Assembly: GCA_011009095.1 (NCBI GenBank)
Contig: VTPC01000827.1
Coordinates: 4,215-68,214 of the forward strand
Source: Ignelater luminosus
Lineage: Eukaryota > Arthropoda > Insecta > Coleoptera > Elateridae
DNA length: 64,000 nt
Direction: 5' to 3'
Below, piece after piece: positions 12,450 through 25,257 of the stretch; position 1 is the first letter of the stretch; each line of letters starts with the position of its first letter. The position numbers and the translations under genes were made by a program. A model generated the notes under the pieces. The model worked only from the letters and a program-made list of their open reading frames with translations, made no database searches and was not told where the DNA came from.

Positions 12450-12531
12450 GACAGGCCCGATAGATCCAAGAGGCTCGAAAGGCCAAGAAGTCCAAAAAGT
12501 CCGACCGACTCGAACGGCCCGATTGACCGGG
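12450..12531. repeat. 9-bp quasi-periodic repeat
   Basis: About nine consecutive imperfect 9-mers close to GACAGGCCC, GATAGATCC, AAGAGGCTC, GAAAGGCCA and so on. The stretch is GC-rich in an AT-rich setting. The alignment was made by eye. Confidence 0.5.
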
Positions 12532-12743
12532 CGTAGACCCGAAAAGCTTACTAATACTTAATCAATGCTTGCCATGGAAAAACTATAAAAGCTAGTTTTC
12601 AACCAAGACAGAACCCAATCACAACCCTCAAAACTCTGCTCAGAATTACATTGCTAATATTAATTTTGAGGTTTATTTCTGATAACCAGAGTAGAGGTAA
12701 ATGTGAGTTTTTGCGATTCGGAAAGAAAACGTAACTCTTTATA

Positions 12744-14043
12744 AGGACTGTATCGTTAATTATGGGTACAGAATAAGCGCCCTGTAAATTTGATGTCAGA
12801 CTATATTTTGAAAAATGGACTACAGATTTTGAATGTGTGATATATTTTTATTTCATTTATTTTTACATTAATAAAAAATTATAGGGGTTTCCCCAATTCT
12901 CGAACTTTGCTTTTTATATGCTGCATGAGGTTCTGGACGACAGATATTCCTACAGCTTTGGCTACTCTATTCCAGTCTCTTTTGAATTGTTCAACATTTT
13001 CTGCTGGTCGAACGGTCTTCTGCAGATTTTTCTTCATTAGCGCCCAAAATCTTTCAATAGGCTGATTTCTGGGCAGTTTGGGGGATTCATAGTCTTATCG
13101 ACAAATGGGACGTTATGTTGGAGATACCATTATAGGACTGGAGTAGCGTAGTGGCACGAAGCTAAATCAGGCCAAAATAATACTTGAATCTCGTGCTTTC
13201 GAATTAGTGGCAGCAATCTTTTTTTGGAGACACTCCTTGCCGTATATTTCCGCATTTAAAGTTTGTTGAGTGAAAAACGGGGTCGATTTCATGCCACATT
13301 GACAAATTGCTTGCCAGACCAAGATCTTCTTTCCAAATTTTTCACAAAAAATAGATTTATCTGCATTACTCACTTCCGTTCCTCGTTTTACAGTATAATA
13401 CTGAGCTCCCGGTAGAGTTTTGTAATCGAGTTTGACGTACGTTTCATCGTCCATGATAATGCATTGATTTTTTTGCACAGAACTTGTTCGTATAACTTCC
13501 GAGCTCGACTTTTCACAGAAGATGCTTGAATTGAACTACGCTTTGGTTGTTTTTGTTTTTTATAAGTCTTAAAACCATTTCTTTTCTTAGCTCGTTGAAC
13601 CATGCCGATCGAAGTTCCACATTTTTTTGCACAATCACGGACAGACAGTTCCTTATTAGTCGTAAATTTTTTACATATCTTCTTGTCCAAATATGGACTT
13701 GATGCACCTGGTTTCCTTCCGCGTCCAGGTAAATCATTCAAAGTAAAATGTTTTCCTAACCTACTAATTGCATTTTGGACTGCATGGACACTAACACCTT
13801 CTTCTTTCGCTAACTTTCTCATTGTCATACTTTTTCATTGCAGTATCTGGACACAATTAAGCTTCGCTTCTCCGCTGATAAACCTTTCATTTTTTAATTT
13901 CCTAACAAACACTTAAATTTAACTATCAAACTTTAATGTCTATACATCAAGTAACAAATGTCAATCTGACAATTGATCGAAAAAGTCACAGCCTACCATT
14001 TATGGTGGCGTGAAGTTGTACCCATAATTAACGATACAGTCCT
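12744..14043 (-). mobile_element. Tc1-like transposon with perfect 26-bp TIRs
   Basis: 1300 bp bounded by TA on each side (12742-12743 and 14044-14045). The termini begin AGGACTGTATCGTTAATTAT and match perfectly over 26 bases. The transposase lies on the minus strand in broken frames between about 13830 and 12880 (separate entry). Perfect ends with a broken gene suggest a moderately recent insertion or mobilisation in trans. Confidence 0.85.
12880..13828 (-). pseudogene. Tc1-like transposase, multiple frameshifts
   Basis: An N-terminal helix-turn-helix part (13828-13500) reads MTMRKLAKEEGVSVHAVQNA and LPGRGRKPGASSPYLDKKI, followed by a second HTH (SVRDCAKKCGTSIGMVQRAK). The catalytic part reads CIIMDDETYVKLD (first D, 13478 downward), then FWPDLASCHYA (second D, near 13170-13130). 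Next come PPNCPEI (the E, near 13070) and RFWALMKKNLQKTVRP with a C-terminal tail down to about 12885. The D-to-E spacing is about 33-34, as in Tc1-type DD34E enzymes. At least two or three frame breaks and an in-frame stop near the second D make it inactive. Confidence 0.75.
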
Positions 14044-14045
14044 TA

Positions 14046-15875
14046 TTCTTTCGCCCCATTATCGAAAAATTAAGGGTCACTGTATGAGATTAAAATTTAA
14101 GTCTAAATAAATGTTAATTCTGATAATCTGATTGGTCAGAATTTGATTGTATTCTAGCAACAACACCGGATTAAATTTAATTTTCGAATAACTTTTAATT
14201 CAGCTTCTATAAACTGGCCCTAAACGTTTAACAATTGTAGATAGAGCTCAGGAATGTAGCCTATTTCTAATTTATAATTAAATAGAAGGGTGTATTGTGT
14301 TCTCTGTGCACCTCACGGTGCTCTAGTGCTATTTTATCTTTGGGCGCACGAATTTTGATAAGCAATTACCGACTAACTAATAAGAGCAATTCCATCTTGA
14401 TATTTTGCTAGTATAACCTGTAGAACAAGCCTTAAGTTGCTCGATTTTAATTTTATGATTTGATTATACCTTTAAACACCCACGCCGCAGGAACTAATGT
14501 TTTCAAGATGAACTCTATCCTTAATTTCAAATTTACGCGAGTAAACAAAAATGCATGAACGTCGGAATGTCTCGGGAACTTTTTCTTACGTTACTTTTCG
14601 GTTATAATGGCCTCGCAAACTGATCTCTTCTACAAGTTTCTTAATTCTTTCAGGGTCTATTGGTCTAAATTTCGGAAAAGATATAAAAATAGATTTTGGA
14701 CAATCACCTTGTTTAGATGTTCTGGCTTTATTTTGCTCAATTTGAGCTTATTTCCAGCTTATTTTGTTGATTCTAGATTTTCTAATTAATGATGTCCTGA
14801 AAACTATTAAATGTAAATATTTTGAAAAGTTTAAAAGATCGACAACTTCATGAATGAGAAGATATTTCTATAATTTTCAAACCTTTTAAAAACTCACTCT
14901 GTAATTATTACATAAATGAATTTGAAAAGAGCATAACTTGCTACGGTCTATTGCTCATAGTTGATGCTAATTTTACTGTACATTTATACAAAATGTTTAA
15001 ACTTGAACCTTTTATCAAATGAAACTGTAAAACTCACCATCCGTCGGTTCCAAAGATTTTTAAATGGAATAATTCTGACTCCTTTTAAATTCTAAAGTTA
15101 AAGTATTCCGCTTCTGAGAAAAATCTTTTCTATTCTAGTCAAATGTACCGGTTTGAACATTAAAAGGGTATTATTCACAAAAGGGTTAAAAGGTACTTGT
15201 AGTTGTCAACATTTAAGCTTTGTTGGTTAAGCTGAAAACTAATCCTCCTTTTAAATACCTTTTTCTAAGAAACTAATTTACTGAAGATGTTAACCGTTAG
15301 TTACAATTTGTCATACTTAGACAGTTAAAGTATGATTATTTTTCTTGTTAGTAGAATTGACTAGAATTGGCAAACTTTTATAATAATAATTATATGGCGT
15401 AAATATAATTTTAGGGCCCCTCCGCAAACATAATTTCGAGATTCCTTAGTATTTCACGATGTACATAATATTTAAGAAAACGGCGCTTTATATCACATTG
15501 TATTTTTAAATATGTGGTAGTAGGTACTTATGCAACAGACACATTACAAATTAGGCTTTGGTTTTTATTTGTTTATTTATTTACAAGGTAATCTTATTAG
15601 AAGCTAGGTACATAGGACATTTATGTGTTACAAAATTTAATGTACTAAATACATTGTTATATAAGACACTTGTATAGCTTTCCTGCTGGCAAAATTTTCA
15701 ATAACTTTATATCTAACTTATTCTTTTCTTAATAAAATTTAGAAGTGTTTGACCGAATTTAATAATCACACTTTGACTATTTGACTTGGTTCTAAATAAG
15801 TGAATTCTGAATCATAACTGCGGCAAGAAATATTCTAAATTTATTTATATACTACAATTAACACCATAAAGCAAT
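14046..15875. other. Intergenic, nothing recognised
   Basis: AT-rich sequence. The last few hundred bases may include the 3' tail of the adjoining minus-strand LINE, but no clear poly(A) end was located. Confidence 0.3.
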
Positions 15876-18001
15876 TTATATTTTAAGGGTAGAAGGAAAG
15901 TAAAAGTTGGACAGATGTATGGTATGAGCCGGGATCCTACAGTCTTTGCCGCATCCCGCATTTTGATCTCTCGAATCTTCTTCATCAATGGCTCTGTCTT
16001 CCATACTTTGTTTAAGCCCTTCTTTCCATGATGCTGCCGGTCTTCCTCTTTTCCTTCTATTGGGTAGTATATAGTTTAGAGCTCCTTTTGGCCATCTTAT
16101 TTCTGCCATTCTCATGACATGGACATACCATAGCAATTGTCTTGTTTCTACTCTATCTACGGTAGAAAATATATCTGTTTTGTCCGTCGTCTTATTTTCT
16201 CCTTTCTCACATGTTGCAACCTAGAGACTCTACACGCCCTTCTCAGAAAATCCAGTTCTGTCGTTTCCTCATTTTTCTTATCTTTGGCCCTAAGCTGCCA
16301 ACATTCTAACCCATACGTCATAATCGGCTTTACAATTACTCTGTAGATTGTCATCTTTGTCTTTAGTTTGATTTTGCTCGACCAAAGGAATGTAGAATGC
16401 TGAAACATTTCTGACCTTGTTGCAGTCTGCTGTGTAGGTCTTTCGCTAATGTTCTCTCTTGCGATATAATGCTACCAAGGTATTTGAATCCCTTGATTCT
16501 TTTAATATGACTGATTTCCAACTCTGGATCTTTTTGATCATCTCCTATTCTTAGATATTCTTTTTTGTCCATATTAATTTTTAGCCCCCATTTTTTATAT
16601 TCTGTTGTGAACTTTCTGAACATATAGTCAGCATCATTTTCGTCATTGGCTATAACAACTTGATCATTTGCAAATAGTAAAGTTGTCAAGCAAGAGTCGT
16701 CGATCATTATTCCCATTCCTGCTACTGTTTTTCTCCAACTTTTAAGTGCTTGCGAAATGTACATTTTAAACAGGGTCGGTGACAGACGACATCCCTGCTT
16801 GAGTCACTTTGTGACTGGGAACTGATTCGAGGTATAATTTCACTGTTTAACCACACCGCACGAGTCTTTACATATCGTATATTCATAATGGAGCTAATAT
16901 ATACCTTACTTAGACCGATTGTCTGCAATATTTCAAAAAGCTTTTCTAAAGGTACCGTTCTATTCAAATGTGAATATATTATACGATCTTGTTCGTCTTG
17001 CGTTTGTAACCACTTTTGATATGCGTTCTTCTTTTCTTTCACTAATTCTTTTAAGTCATTTGACCACCATTCTTGATTTTGTGTTTTCTTCTGTGTTTCC
17101 TGATACACTAATGCTTCTTTAGCAGCTTCATGTATTGAAGTTTTAATTTGTTGATATATTTCCTTGGCATTTTTGTTTTCTCTTTGTATTGTTTATAATT
17201 TGGTATAGAATCTAAGTTTATACAGAAACTTCGTCGAGTTCTGTTTTAAGCTGTCTATGTTAAATTTGTGCATCTCTATGGTATAATCTTCAGTACCTTT
17301 ATCTATGCTTTCTCGCTTTTTCCCGTTTTTATAGTTTACAATTACTTTGGCTATTAAAAGATGATGATCTGTTCCGCATTCAGCTCCACGGTATACTCTT
17401 ACGTCAATTGTTTGTAGTTTGGCATGTTGACGTTGAATAAAATAATCAATGATGCAACGTAGGCCTCTAGTAGGCTGGATCCAAGTAAGTTTATGTATGT
17501 TTCGATGGGGAAAGAAACCATTCATAATTTACAACTTTATATTTTGACACAGATTTTTTAAACGTACTCCATTGTTATGTACCTTTGATTCCCCATGTCT
17601 TCCTACTACAGCGTCATTCTGTTGTTTCCCTACTTTTCTATTTGTCTCCGAACAAATATAGTTGTTTGTCATCTTTGGTATTTGTTATTATATTGGATAA
17701 CTTGTTGTAAAAGTTGTTACTGTGTTATAACCATGCTTTCTTATTTTCACTGTTATTATTTGTTTAACTATTTCTTCCCAGGTTTTTATATTTTGTTTCC
17801 CGAGTCTTTACGTATTGGTATAGAAACTCTTATTTTTGTTCTAGTATCCCGGTTTACACCACTGTACATGTGTATATAGTTTCCTATCTCTTCATTCCCT
17901 TTACCTTTCTTTTTTGTTTCTGCGAGGACACAAATATCAATTTCTGTTTTCTCTAATTCTTTAAAAACCTCTGTTTGGTCCTCAATGTTTGGATATTCCA
18001 A
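15876..18001 (-). mobile_element. LINE (endonuclease + reverse transcriptase), decayed
   Basis: Minus-strand pieces appear in the expected LINE order. An endonuclease start (18001-17786) reads TEIDICVLAETKKKGKGNEEIGNY. A later endonuclease block (17525-17193) reads RGLRCIIDYFIQR and ECGTDHHLLIAKV. A linker (17108) has WWSNDLKELVKEKKNAYQKW. The reverse transcriptase part (16764-16363) has LLFANDQVVIANDENDADY, then FKYLGSIISQE. The C-terminal part (16408-15876) has PIMTYGLECWQLR, LDFLRRACRVSR, LWYVHVMRMAEIRWPKGAL and RRKRGRPAASWKEGL. The layout resembles RTE-like elements often annotated as craniofacial-development-protein-2-like. The central RT region is shortened, several frames are broken and FADD has become FAND, so the copy is dead. 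Confidence 0.8.
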
Positions 18002-19512
18002 GTAGCCATTCTCATAACCCGTTTTCTTAGCGTTTGTCGTAATTTATATCCGTCCTGTTTCGAGATTTTTTGTTTTTATCAATTTTTCCATGAGATGAGG
18101 AGCAGGCTCATCGTCATAACCCCCAATCTGGAGGGCCGAGGACTCTTCTGTTGGGGTTCCATAGCTTGGACAGATGTGAAACGGATATTAGTGCCATTTT
18201 ACAAGAATTGGGTTTTTTTCTAAAATAACAAAAATGTGCAATAAATTCGAAAATACCGACGAACTGTACAACGAAGATATAACTTTCGGAAAATTGCAAC
18301 AAACCGACAACATCTTTAGATATTTTAGTTAAAAGTGAAAAGTAAAATGAATCGGGCAGTAATAATTTTGTTTATCCAGACTTTTCTAATTATATGGCTC
18401 TTTTTGTTTCATATCCGTAAACGACTGTGGGGCTCCCAAATCCTTCGCCCCCCCCGCACTGCGGGCTTTTGCGTCCACTATTTACGCCACTGTGTGTTTC
18501 ATATAGTTGCAGGTGAAAAAAGGCAAATTCTTTCGAAGAAAATTTAACAAACTCAGTTTTAACAATTATTTTTTCTTTCCTACTGTGTGTACACTGTGTG
18601 TATAAGTGAGTCGTGCATTTTTTATCTGTTCTAAAATAGTAAACTGCAGCATTCATTAATTTTTTTAATTGCGATTTAAAAAAAATATCAAGAAAAGGAG
18701 CAATGAAAAACATAACCTCAAATTCAAACAGAGACGAGAAAATTGCCTACTAGTTATAAAAATGGAACTTTTATTGTTTTAATGAATATTGTACATGATT
18801 CTTCTATCTCACAAAGGGGGGGTCCAAAAGATTAATCTTTATGGTTATATATTCCAGTTGCTATTTATAAAACAAATTTGTATTTCTTAGTGGAATTTAA
18901 AATGCAATCAAAACAATTTCTTAATAGTTTGTTTTGCAATACTAAATAGTTTTTGTTTGTTTGTTTGTTATAATCATTACCATTAAAAACCCATTTTAAA
19001 TATTATCTTTTAAATGGCCCATTGAAAAGGTTAAAGAAAACTTTATAATTCTGGATTTCTATTTGCATTGAAGTCAAAACTAGATTTTTGAATGGAATTT
19101 AAAAATTTAAAGGTTTTCAAGATATACTACACCTTTAAAGATTAGTTTCATTCATATCAAATAATAAAACGTTTTTTTGATAGTTTAGTAGTTTATAGTT
19201 TAATAATTTAAAAACAATTAGCCATTAAATTAATTTTAACATTATTATTCTCGAATTAAGTAGAGGTTTCATTTTTATTTCGTATAATGAAACGTTCAAA
19301 TTGGTTTATTAACACTCTTATGATATAATAAATGAGAATATGGGCCACGACCGTAGCAATAAGTTAGTAAATAAAAACAAATAGTAAACAAACAAAAGAA
19401 AAGTAATAAAACCGATTGTTTCGGCGACAGTTTAAATTTCATTCAGAAGAAAATTGAACTCATGATGCATTTCTGAAAGTCATTACACAATATACACTTC
19501 ATTGACCTTTAT
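18002..19512. other. Intergenic with a possible hAT terminus
   Basis: Around 18440-18500, read on the minus strand, the sequence begins CAGTGGCGTAAATAGTGG and continues into a G-rich stretch. This resembles an hAT-type end, but no partner end or 8-bp duplication was found. The rest is AT-rich with nothing recognised. Confidence 0.3.
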
Positions 19513-21621
19513 CAGAGGCGGATTTAGACATGGTCTTTATGAGCCCAGGGCCCCGTTCAATCAAGGGGCCCCCTGTGCGGTCAAAAAAAAAATAAAATAA
19601 CAATTTAAACTTTTCTAGGTGTGGTTGGCAAAGTTAATACTTGTGTCGCCCCGAGACTGCCTCTGCAAGCGAGTTGCTTGCTCTCTTCTGTTGTTTAAAG
19701 TTGTGACTTTTGACTCAGCTAATGATGCCAAGTATTCGTAATCGGCTATTGATATACACGTAGAATTCTTCAACTGATTCAAAGTTTTTCTAGTTCCATA
19801 AAATTACTTTTGAAATAAACGTTTGTCCCACCAACATAAAAAATTCTCATCTAATTGGAACAGCTTTATAATACACTCAAGAGCATAACTATAGCACCAC
19901 ATGCAATTTTGCGGTATTTAGCGCTTAATAAAAGTTTTCGACTTGGAATTGTTAACGATAAGTTGAATATGCCTCAAAAAAAGAACATTGGTTAAAAAAC
20001 AGAATTTTTTGTCAAAATTTAGACAGTTAGTAGTGAAAATCTAAATTTTCCTAGAAGCGCAACTATAGCTCCAATTCGAAAACTTATTTATTTCCAGAAC
20101 TTACACAATAAAAATAAAATAAAAACAACTTAAAATGGCATTATTAATAAGGGGGTGTCTTGTTATTTTCATAAATTCCTCTAATGGATTTTGGCTTCCC
20201 CAGATTCCCCACAGGATTTAGATCCGGCGAAGAAGCTGGCCATTCTAACAAATTTATTGTTGTCTCTAAACCACCGTTTTGTTTTTCGACTAACGTGTAC
20301 TCTTGCGTTGTCTTGTTAGAACAACCATTCCTCTCTTTCATTTTGATCAAAAAACGGTAGCAAATGATTTTTCAATAATGTACCGTAGTGTATTCTTCGC
20401 TGTTCATTTTGCTTGATGGAAATACCAACCTTAAGCCGTCTCTCTTTGAAAACGCGCCCTACACCATTACGGTTCTACCACTAAAATTTCTTTTAGGAAA
20501 AACAGGTTCTTTTCTGAAATTCCTCCAATTTGAATTAAATCCGTCCGGACCGTCCAAATTAAACTTCTTTCAATTAGAAAAAAACTACCTTAACAATTTC
20601 AGAAACAAAAATGAATTTTACAATGTTATACATGTTACGCTTGGCAAATTCTAAGCGGGCAGAGTTGTGGCACGGCAGAAGTCTTTGGGCAGATTTTAGT
20701 TTTTATATTTTGATGTGGGGACTAAGAGCTAAGAGAAATGTTTGTGCCACACGGTTTTTGTTTTTCGCATAATTATCTGAATTATTCAGAAGATTTAGGA
20801 CCGTTTTGTGGTACAGAATTGTTCTCTAAGTAATTTTACGGATTCCATAATTCTGCTCATGTAGAGCCCAAATCTTGCATTTTCCAACGTCTGTGAGGTA
20901 CGTTTCTCGGGGCGCCTTGCGATAAAATTCACTAACAGCTAACGTCAACAAGGTAACAAACATTTTGTTTTAATTTTTCAAGGCACACTATGTAATAAGT
21001 ATGTTTCTCTTTAAAGCTGCTATAGTTATGCTCCAAGTAAAAATCAAATTTGTTTTTCTTATTATCTCCACATTTCGATAGGCTATCGGTTGTTTTAGTT
21101 AATGTACTTTTTGAAACATGTGTAATTGTGTCATTAACAACTCCAAGTCGAAATCTTTTATTAAGGTCTAAGTACCGCAAAATTGCATGTGGTGCTATAA
21201 TAAAGCTCTTGAGTGTATTATCACAAGCAAGGAAAGGTAGTTGAGTGACACACTTAGTTTGATACCAAAATCTCAGATACAGATATCTGCATACCCCTAC
21301 AGTATACCCTTTAGATACTGATGAATCCTAAGGTTAAATTGTATGGCGCATTATGGAAGGAGATATCTTGACAAAAACCTTGAAACGCGCCGTGAAATTA
21401 TGTTTCATAAGAAAACTGTTATGTAATCCAATTCAGGGGCGAATTTAGTATATCCAAGTGCATCAAATAAAATAAAAAAATTCTTCAATGCTTCTTGACT
21501 ATAATTTTTCCGATTTAAAAATGGATAAAAACAGTTTATCAGTAAAATGACGAATGGTCTTCACAACTACCCTAACCTCGAGTATTAGCCCAGGGCCCCC
21601 AAAGCTGGCGGTCCGCCCCTG
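19513..21621. mobile_element. hAT-type non-autonomous element, interrupted
   Basis: The left end begins CAGAGGCGGA (19513) and the right end, in complement, CAGGGGCGGA (ending 21621). These match the CAGNGG-type hAT terminus. An 8-bp target duplication flanks them: ACCTTTAT at 19505-19512 and ACCTTTCT at 21622-21629, one mismatch. Removing the nested Tc1-like element (19874-21215) leaves about 765 bp with no transposase frame, so this was a non-autonomous hAT. Confidence 0.7.
19874..21215 (-). mobile_element. Tc1-like transposon nested in the hAT element
   Basis: 1342 bp flanked by TA (19872-19873 and 21216-21217). The inverted ends are long, about 90 bp, with few differences. They start CACTCAAGAGC and share blocks such as TATAGCACCACATGCAATTT. 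Minus-strand transposase relics read LDGPDGFNSNWRNFRKEP, then SGRTVMV-GAFS (about 20545-20440), and WPASSPDLNPVGNL (about 20245-20195). These are classical Tc1 blocks between and around the catalytic residues. In the last one, PVENLW has become PVGNLG, which loses the catalytic glutamate. Confidence 0.8.
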
Positions 21622-21629
21622 ACCTTTCT

Positions 21630-24480
21630 ATTATAATTACAAGTAACTCAGATTATTTTGTTGTTTTTTTCTTAATTTTAGGTTTTTAGACACTCTTGTG
21701 GGTTTAATTATAACCATTGTTAAGAAGATTCCTTGTAGTATTGCTTGACGTTGACTACCACCAAGAGTGTATGGTCCTCAAATGATACTCCTCTAAGGTC
21801 AATTGTTTTACTAATACCAAGATATTTTCTATCTTTCTTCGGCTTCCTATTTAGACTAGACTAGACTGAATAGCTTTTAGAAACTTCAGAGAAGGTAGGG
21901 TTAGGATTTTTTGAAGATATCATGAAGTCTAAGCATACCAAGCACATAGGAGATTGCGTTGGTTGGATAGAGTACTAATAGAGTCACCAGTAGTAGAAAC
22001 GAGAATTTCATATACTAATATTACATCATGTAAGATTCCCGGTAAAAATCAAAACATAGTTGTTACGCAAGTATCACTTTGTGCCAAATGGGAAAAATGA
22101 AGAGAAATATTGGAAATTGTCCAAAAGATTTTTTTAACGCAGTGGAAGCTTTATTCGATTCGAATTCCTTATCCCCCTCCCTCCTTATCTCATCTCATCT
22201 CATCGAGACAAACAATGTAGCGTTTTGCGTTATTTCGGCGTACGACTTTTATTGGTGTGTAGCCTATGGTGTACAGAGTATAATAAGTGTGAAGTTGGAG
22301 TAATCTTCATTTGTTTGTCTGTGTAAGTATCCTTGACTTAGTTTAACAATTGATTTCATTTGGCACAATTTCATTCAAGGCTAAAACAAATCTTGAAGGT
22401 AGTGACAATACAAATGAATATTTCAATTTCTTGCATGAAAGTATCAACATCCATATTATACACTGTTTTGAAATATTCTTCAAGGACGCTATTGGTAAAA
22501 GTTTGAGAAAATCTACTCGCTGATCTCAAGGTTCTTCTAGTTCTTGAATTTGTAGTTTCGAACTAATAATCTTTTGGTTATTTAGTGTTCACGAGTATTT
22601 ATTTCCAACGTTTTTCCCAACATTTCTAAGGTTTTTCCCAGAATATTCAGACATTGAATAACATTATTAGTAAAACCTTAAACTGTTTGCAGAGTAAAAA
22701 TATGTAAAAAAAAGAGTTTCAGAATTTTCTCTTTCTTATAGGGAAAACCCTGAAATGATTTGATAAAATTTATTGTTTATTATTTGTTTGTTTCTAAAAT
22801 AATTAAAAAATTAAAATAACACGCAGAGAGCAACAAAAATGTCACTTTGTATCCTTGTTAAACAAATATCTATTATGCATTATTTAAAGTTACAACTAAT
22901 AAATTTTACAGCTGCAGCCTATGCACATTATAGGTTACCTACGCGATAATAAAATTCTAATCACCAAGCAAAACAAAATCGAATTATTTGCCTACTTGAC
23001 GTTAGTATCCCCATAAATAATAATTCAATAGAATCTAACAGCGTTTATAGTTCCATATACGATGATTTTTTATACAAGTTTGTGTATTCCCAAACTAGCT
23101 TTGTCGAACCTGCCTGCACGCAGCTACCCAACCCGGAAATTCTTAGTATGTCAGTAACCCAGTCCGTCAATATCTTTGTTTATAAATAAATCTAATCAAT
23201 AGTTTTAAAAAAATTCATTTAAAAATTATGAACATCATTTTTTATTTATTATTGATGTTTTACTATTTTATTTTATTAGATAGTCATGAAAAACAGTAAA
23301 AAAAACAATAAAAATATTGTGAGGGTAATATTTTTTCAAAGACATCTATTTTTTATGTTTTTAATAATTGTACATCATGATATATCAGAGTCTAACTTAA
23401 TTCAATATTATTGAATAATTTAAGGCTGAACATAAAATAAAAGTATTTTGCGTTCTCTTGTTTTTCCACAAAGATTTATTTATCAAAACTCACACTGGTC
23501 TTGCTTTGCTTTCGCATTAACAGTTTTGGAACCTTAATATTATTATTAATATTGGCTTCACTAGATCCATCTGTTCTCTTGACGGTACGTGTTCTGGAGC
23601 AATCAAATTCCTTTTTATTTGTTTGACCCTTTTGTTTATTTATTTTTATTTATCACTACGCTTTGGTGAATCTTCGTGTCTGTCAAACTAGCTGTTCTGG
23701 TGATGATCTGATTTTCAATGAGCTAACTGATGCTGCCATTTGAGCGAGTTGACTGGACTCATTGATACTCCTGGCTGAGTAAAGTAGCTGAGCTCATTAA
23801 AAAACTCCGTTTTAGCTCGTGGTCATATTAGGTGGCAGAGAACGGAGAATCACAAGCACAAGTCCGCGCAATCGTAACCCTTCCGTCGGCTTATAGGTTA
23901 ATGCAGAAAGCTCGAGCGTGCGGCTGTATTGATTGATGTTAATTTTTATTTATTTGTTAGTTAATTCTTGGAAAAAACACCAAAACTACAAGTGGTGGGG
24001 TTGCACTTTTCTCTACAATGCGTGAGATCACCCATCTGTCTAAAAAGGTGGTGGTCGATGTGGAAATATTGACAGACATCTAGCTGGCGAAGTGCACCAA
24101 AGTTAGGCTAGGGAGATATGATTACAATAATGAGACTTGGAACAATAAAAAACAGTAGAAACTGGTATTGTCGTAAAGTGTATCTGGTGGCTAATTGATG
24201 ACAACCCACTGATCACGGCATTCATCTGTAACTGCTTCAAAGAAAAGAAATTACAAAAACCACTTTTGTAACCTCTTTAACACCTACTCACTTACTTTAT
24301 AAATGTGGGGTGCCTTTGAAAATGCTTAACATAAAATCTCAGCTAGTTGGTCTTCTTATAGGGTCTTGGAAATAATTGGGATTTAATATTCTTTGTACTC
24401 TTTATGAGTTTTAGACTCTCTTTCAGTTGATGCCGGAATTGTTTATGGATTCGTTGAAAAAGAACATGTTTAGTATAATC
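21630..24480. other. Intergenic, dispersed repeat fragments only
   Basis: No gene was recognised. It contains one copy of a dispersed repeat at about 22556-22640 (second copy near 33915-34000). Another short repeat lies at about 23415-23460 (second copy near 54220-54280). Confidence 0.35.
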
Positions 24481-25015
24481 TTGACTGAAGAGATGAGAGC
24501 TTTCCAGGTGTTAAATAAACACTGATAAATATTTACCAAGTTAAGCTCTAGTTGGAAGCTTTGGGTATGGATGTATAGACGGTTGAGGTCCCCACAGTAC
24601 CGGTCAGGGTAGTGACTACGTGCAAGAGTTGGGATAAAAAGCTATTGATGATTCTGACGAATCCTGCTCGGAATTTAGAAACTTATGAAAGAAATCCACG
24701 TGCCAGACCTTGTCAAAAGCATGTTGCATGTCAAAAAAACACCGATAATGCATTTCCTGGTGTGGCTTTGACTACGCTAGTGTGTAAATTTGTGTCTTGG
24801 AAGTTGGAGCACTTCTTAGAGAAGATTGTATTTGGGGGTTATTCGATTTGAGTTTGTTCCATTAAGTTGGTTCTACTGGATCTTCACCAGAGGTCGGGTT
24901 CGTACGAATAATCTGTAAACGCATTTTTATCGCGAACGAGGTGGAATGGAAAAGACTTGGGAATCTGAGGCGGTCTTTAATAACCGATCCCAGTATGCTA
25001 TAGAGAAGGGGCGTT
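24480..25015 (-). mobile_element. LINE reverse-transcriptase fragment (Jockey-like)
   Basis: On the minus strand around 24790-24640 the sequence reads VVKATPGNALSVFFDMQHA and, after a one-base shift, FDKVWHVDFFHKFLNSEQ. This matches RT block A of Jockey-type LINEs (FLDvsKAFDrVWHdgLL.KL). Frames are broken on both sides and the 5' and 3' parts are missing. The limits are approximate. Confidence 0.55.
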
Positions 25016-25257
25016 CTATTTGATGATGTTGACTATATTACCACTCAGAAATCTCGACCATCCCATCTTCCTATCTCTTACCGTTTTTGAGATTTCAAAA
25101 GGGAACCTTGACTTTTCCTCTTTTATTTTTTCTCCAATGACACTAGTTTGGTGTGCATCTAATAACCACCAACTGACTTGGTAAATCTCGATACGTTCGA
25201 TATCTGACTTTCCAATTAAACAGACAATAAACTTTAAATATTCAGAATTTTCTAATA

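Noticed and set aside
18440-18500. hAT-like terminus CAGTGGCGTA on the minus strand
   Set aside because: No matching opposite end and no 8-bp duplication could be found.
23088-23165. Possible second Helitron end (minus strand, ending GCTAGT)
   Set aside because: No clear hairpin before CTAG, so the resemblance is weak.
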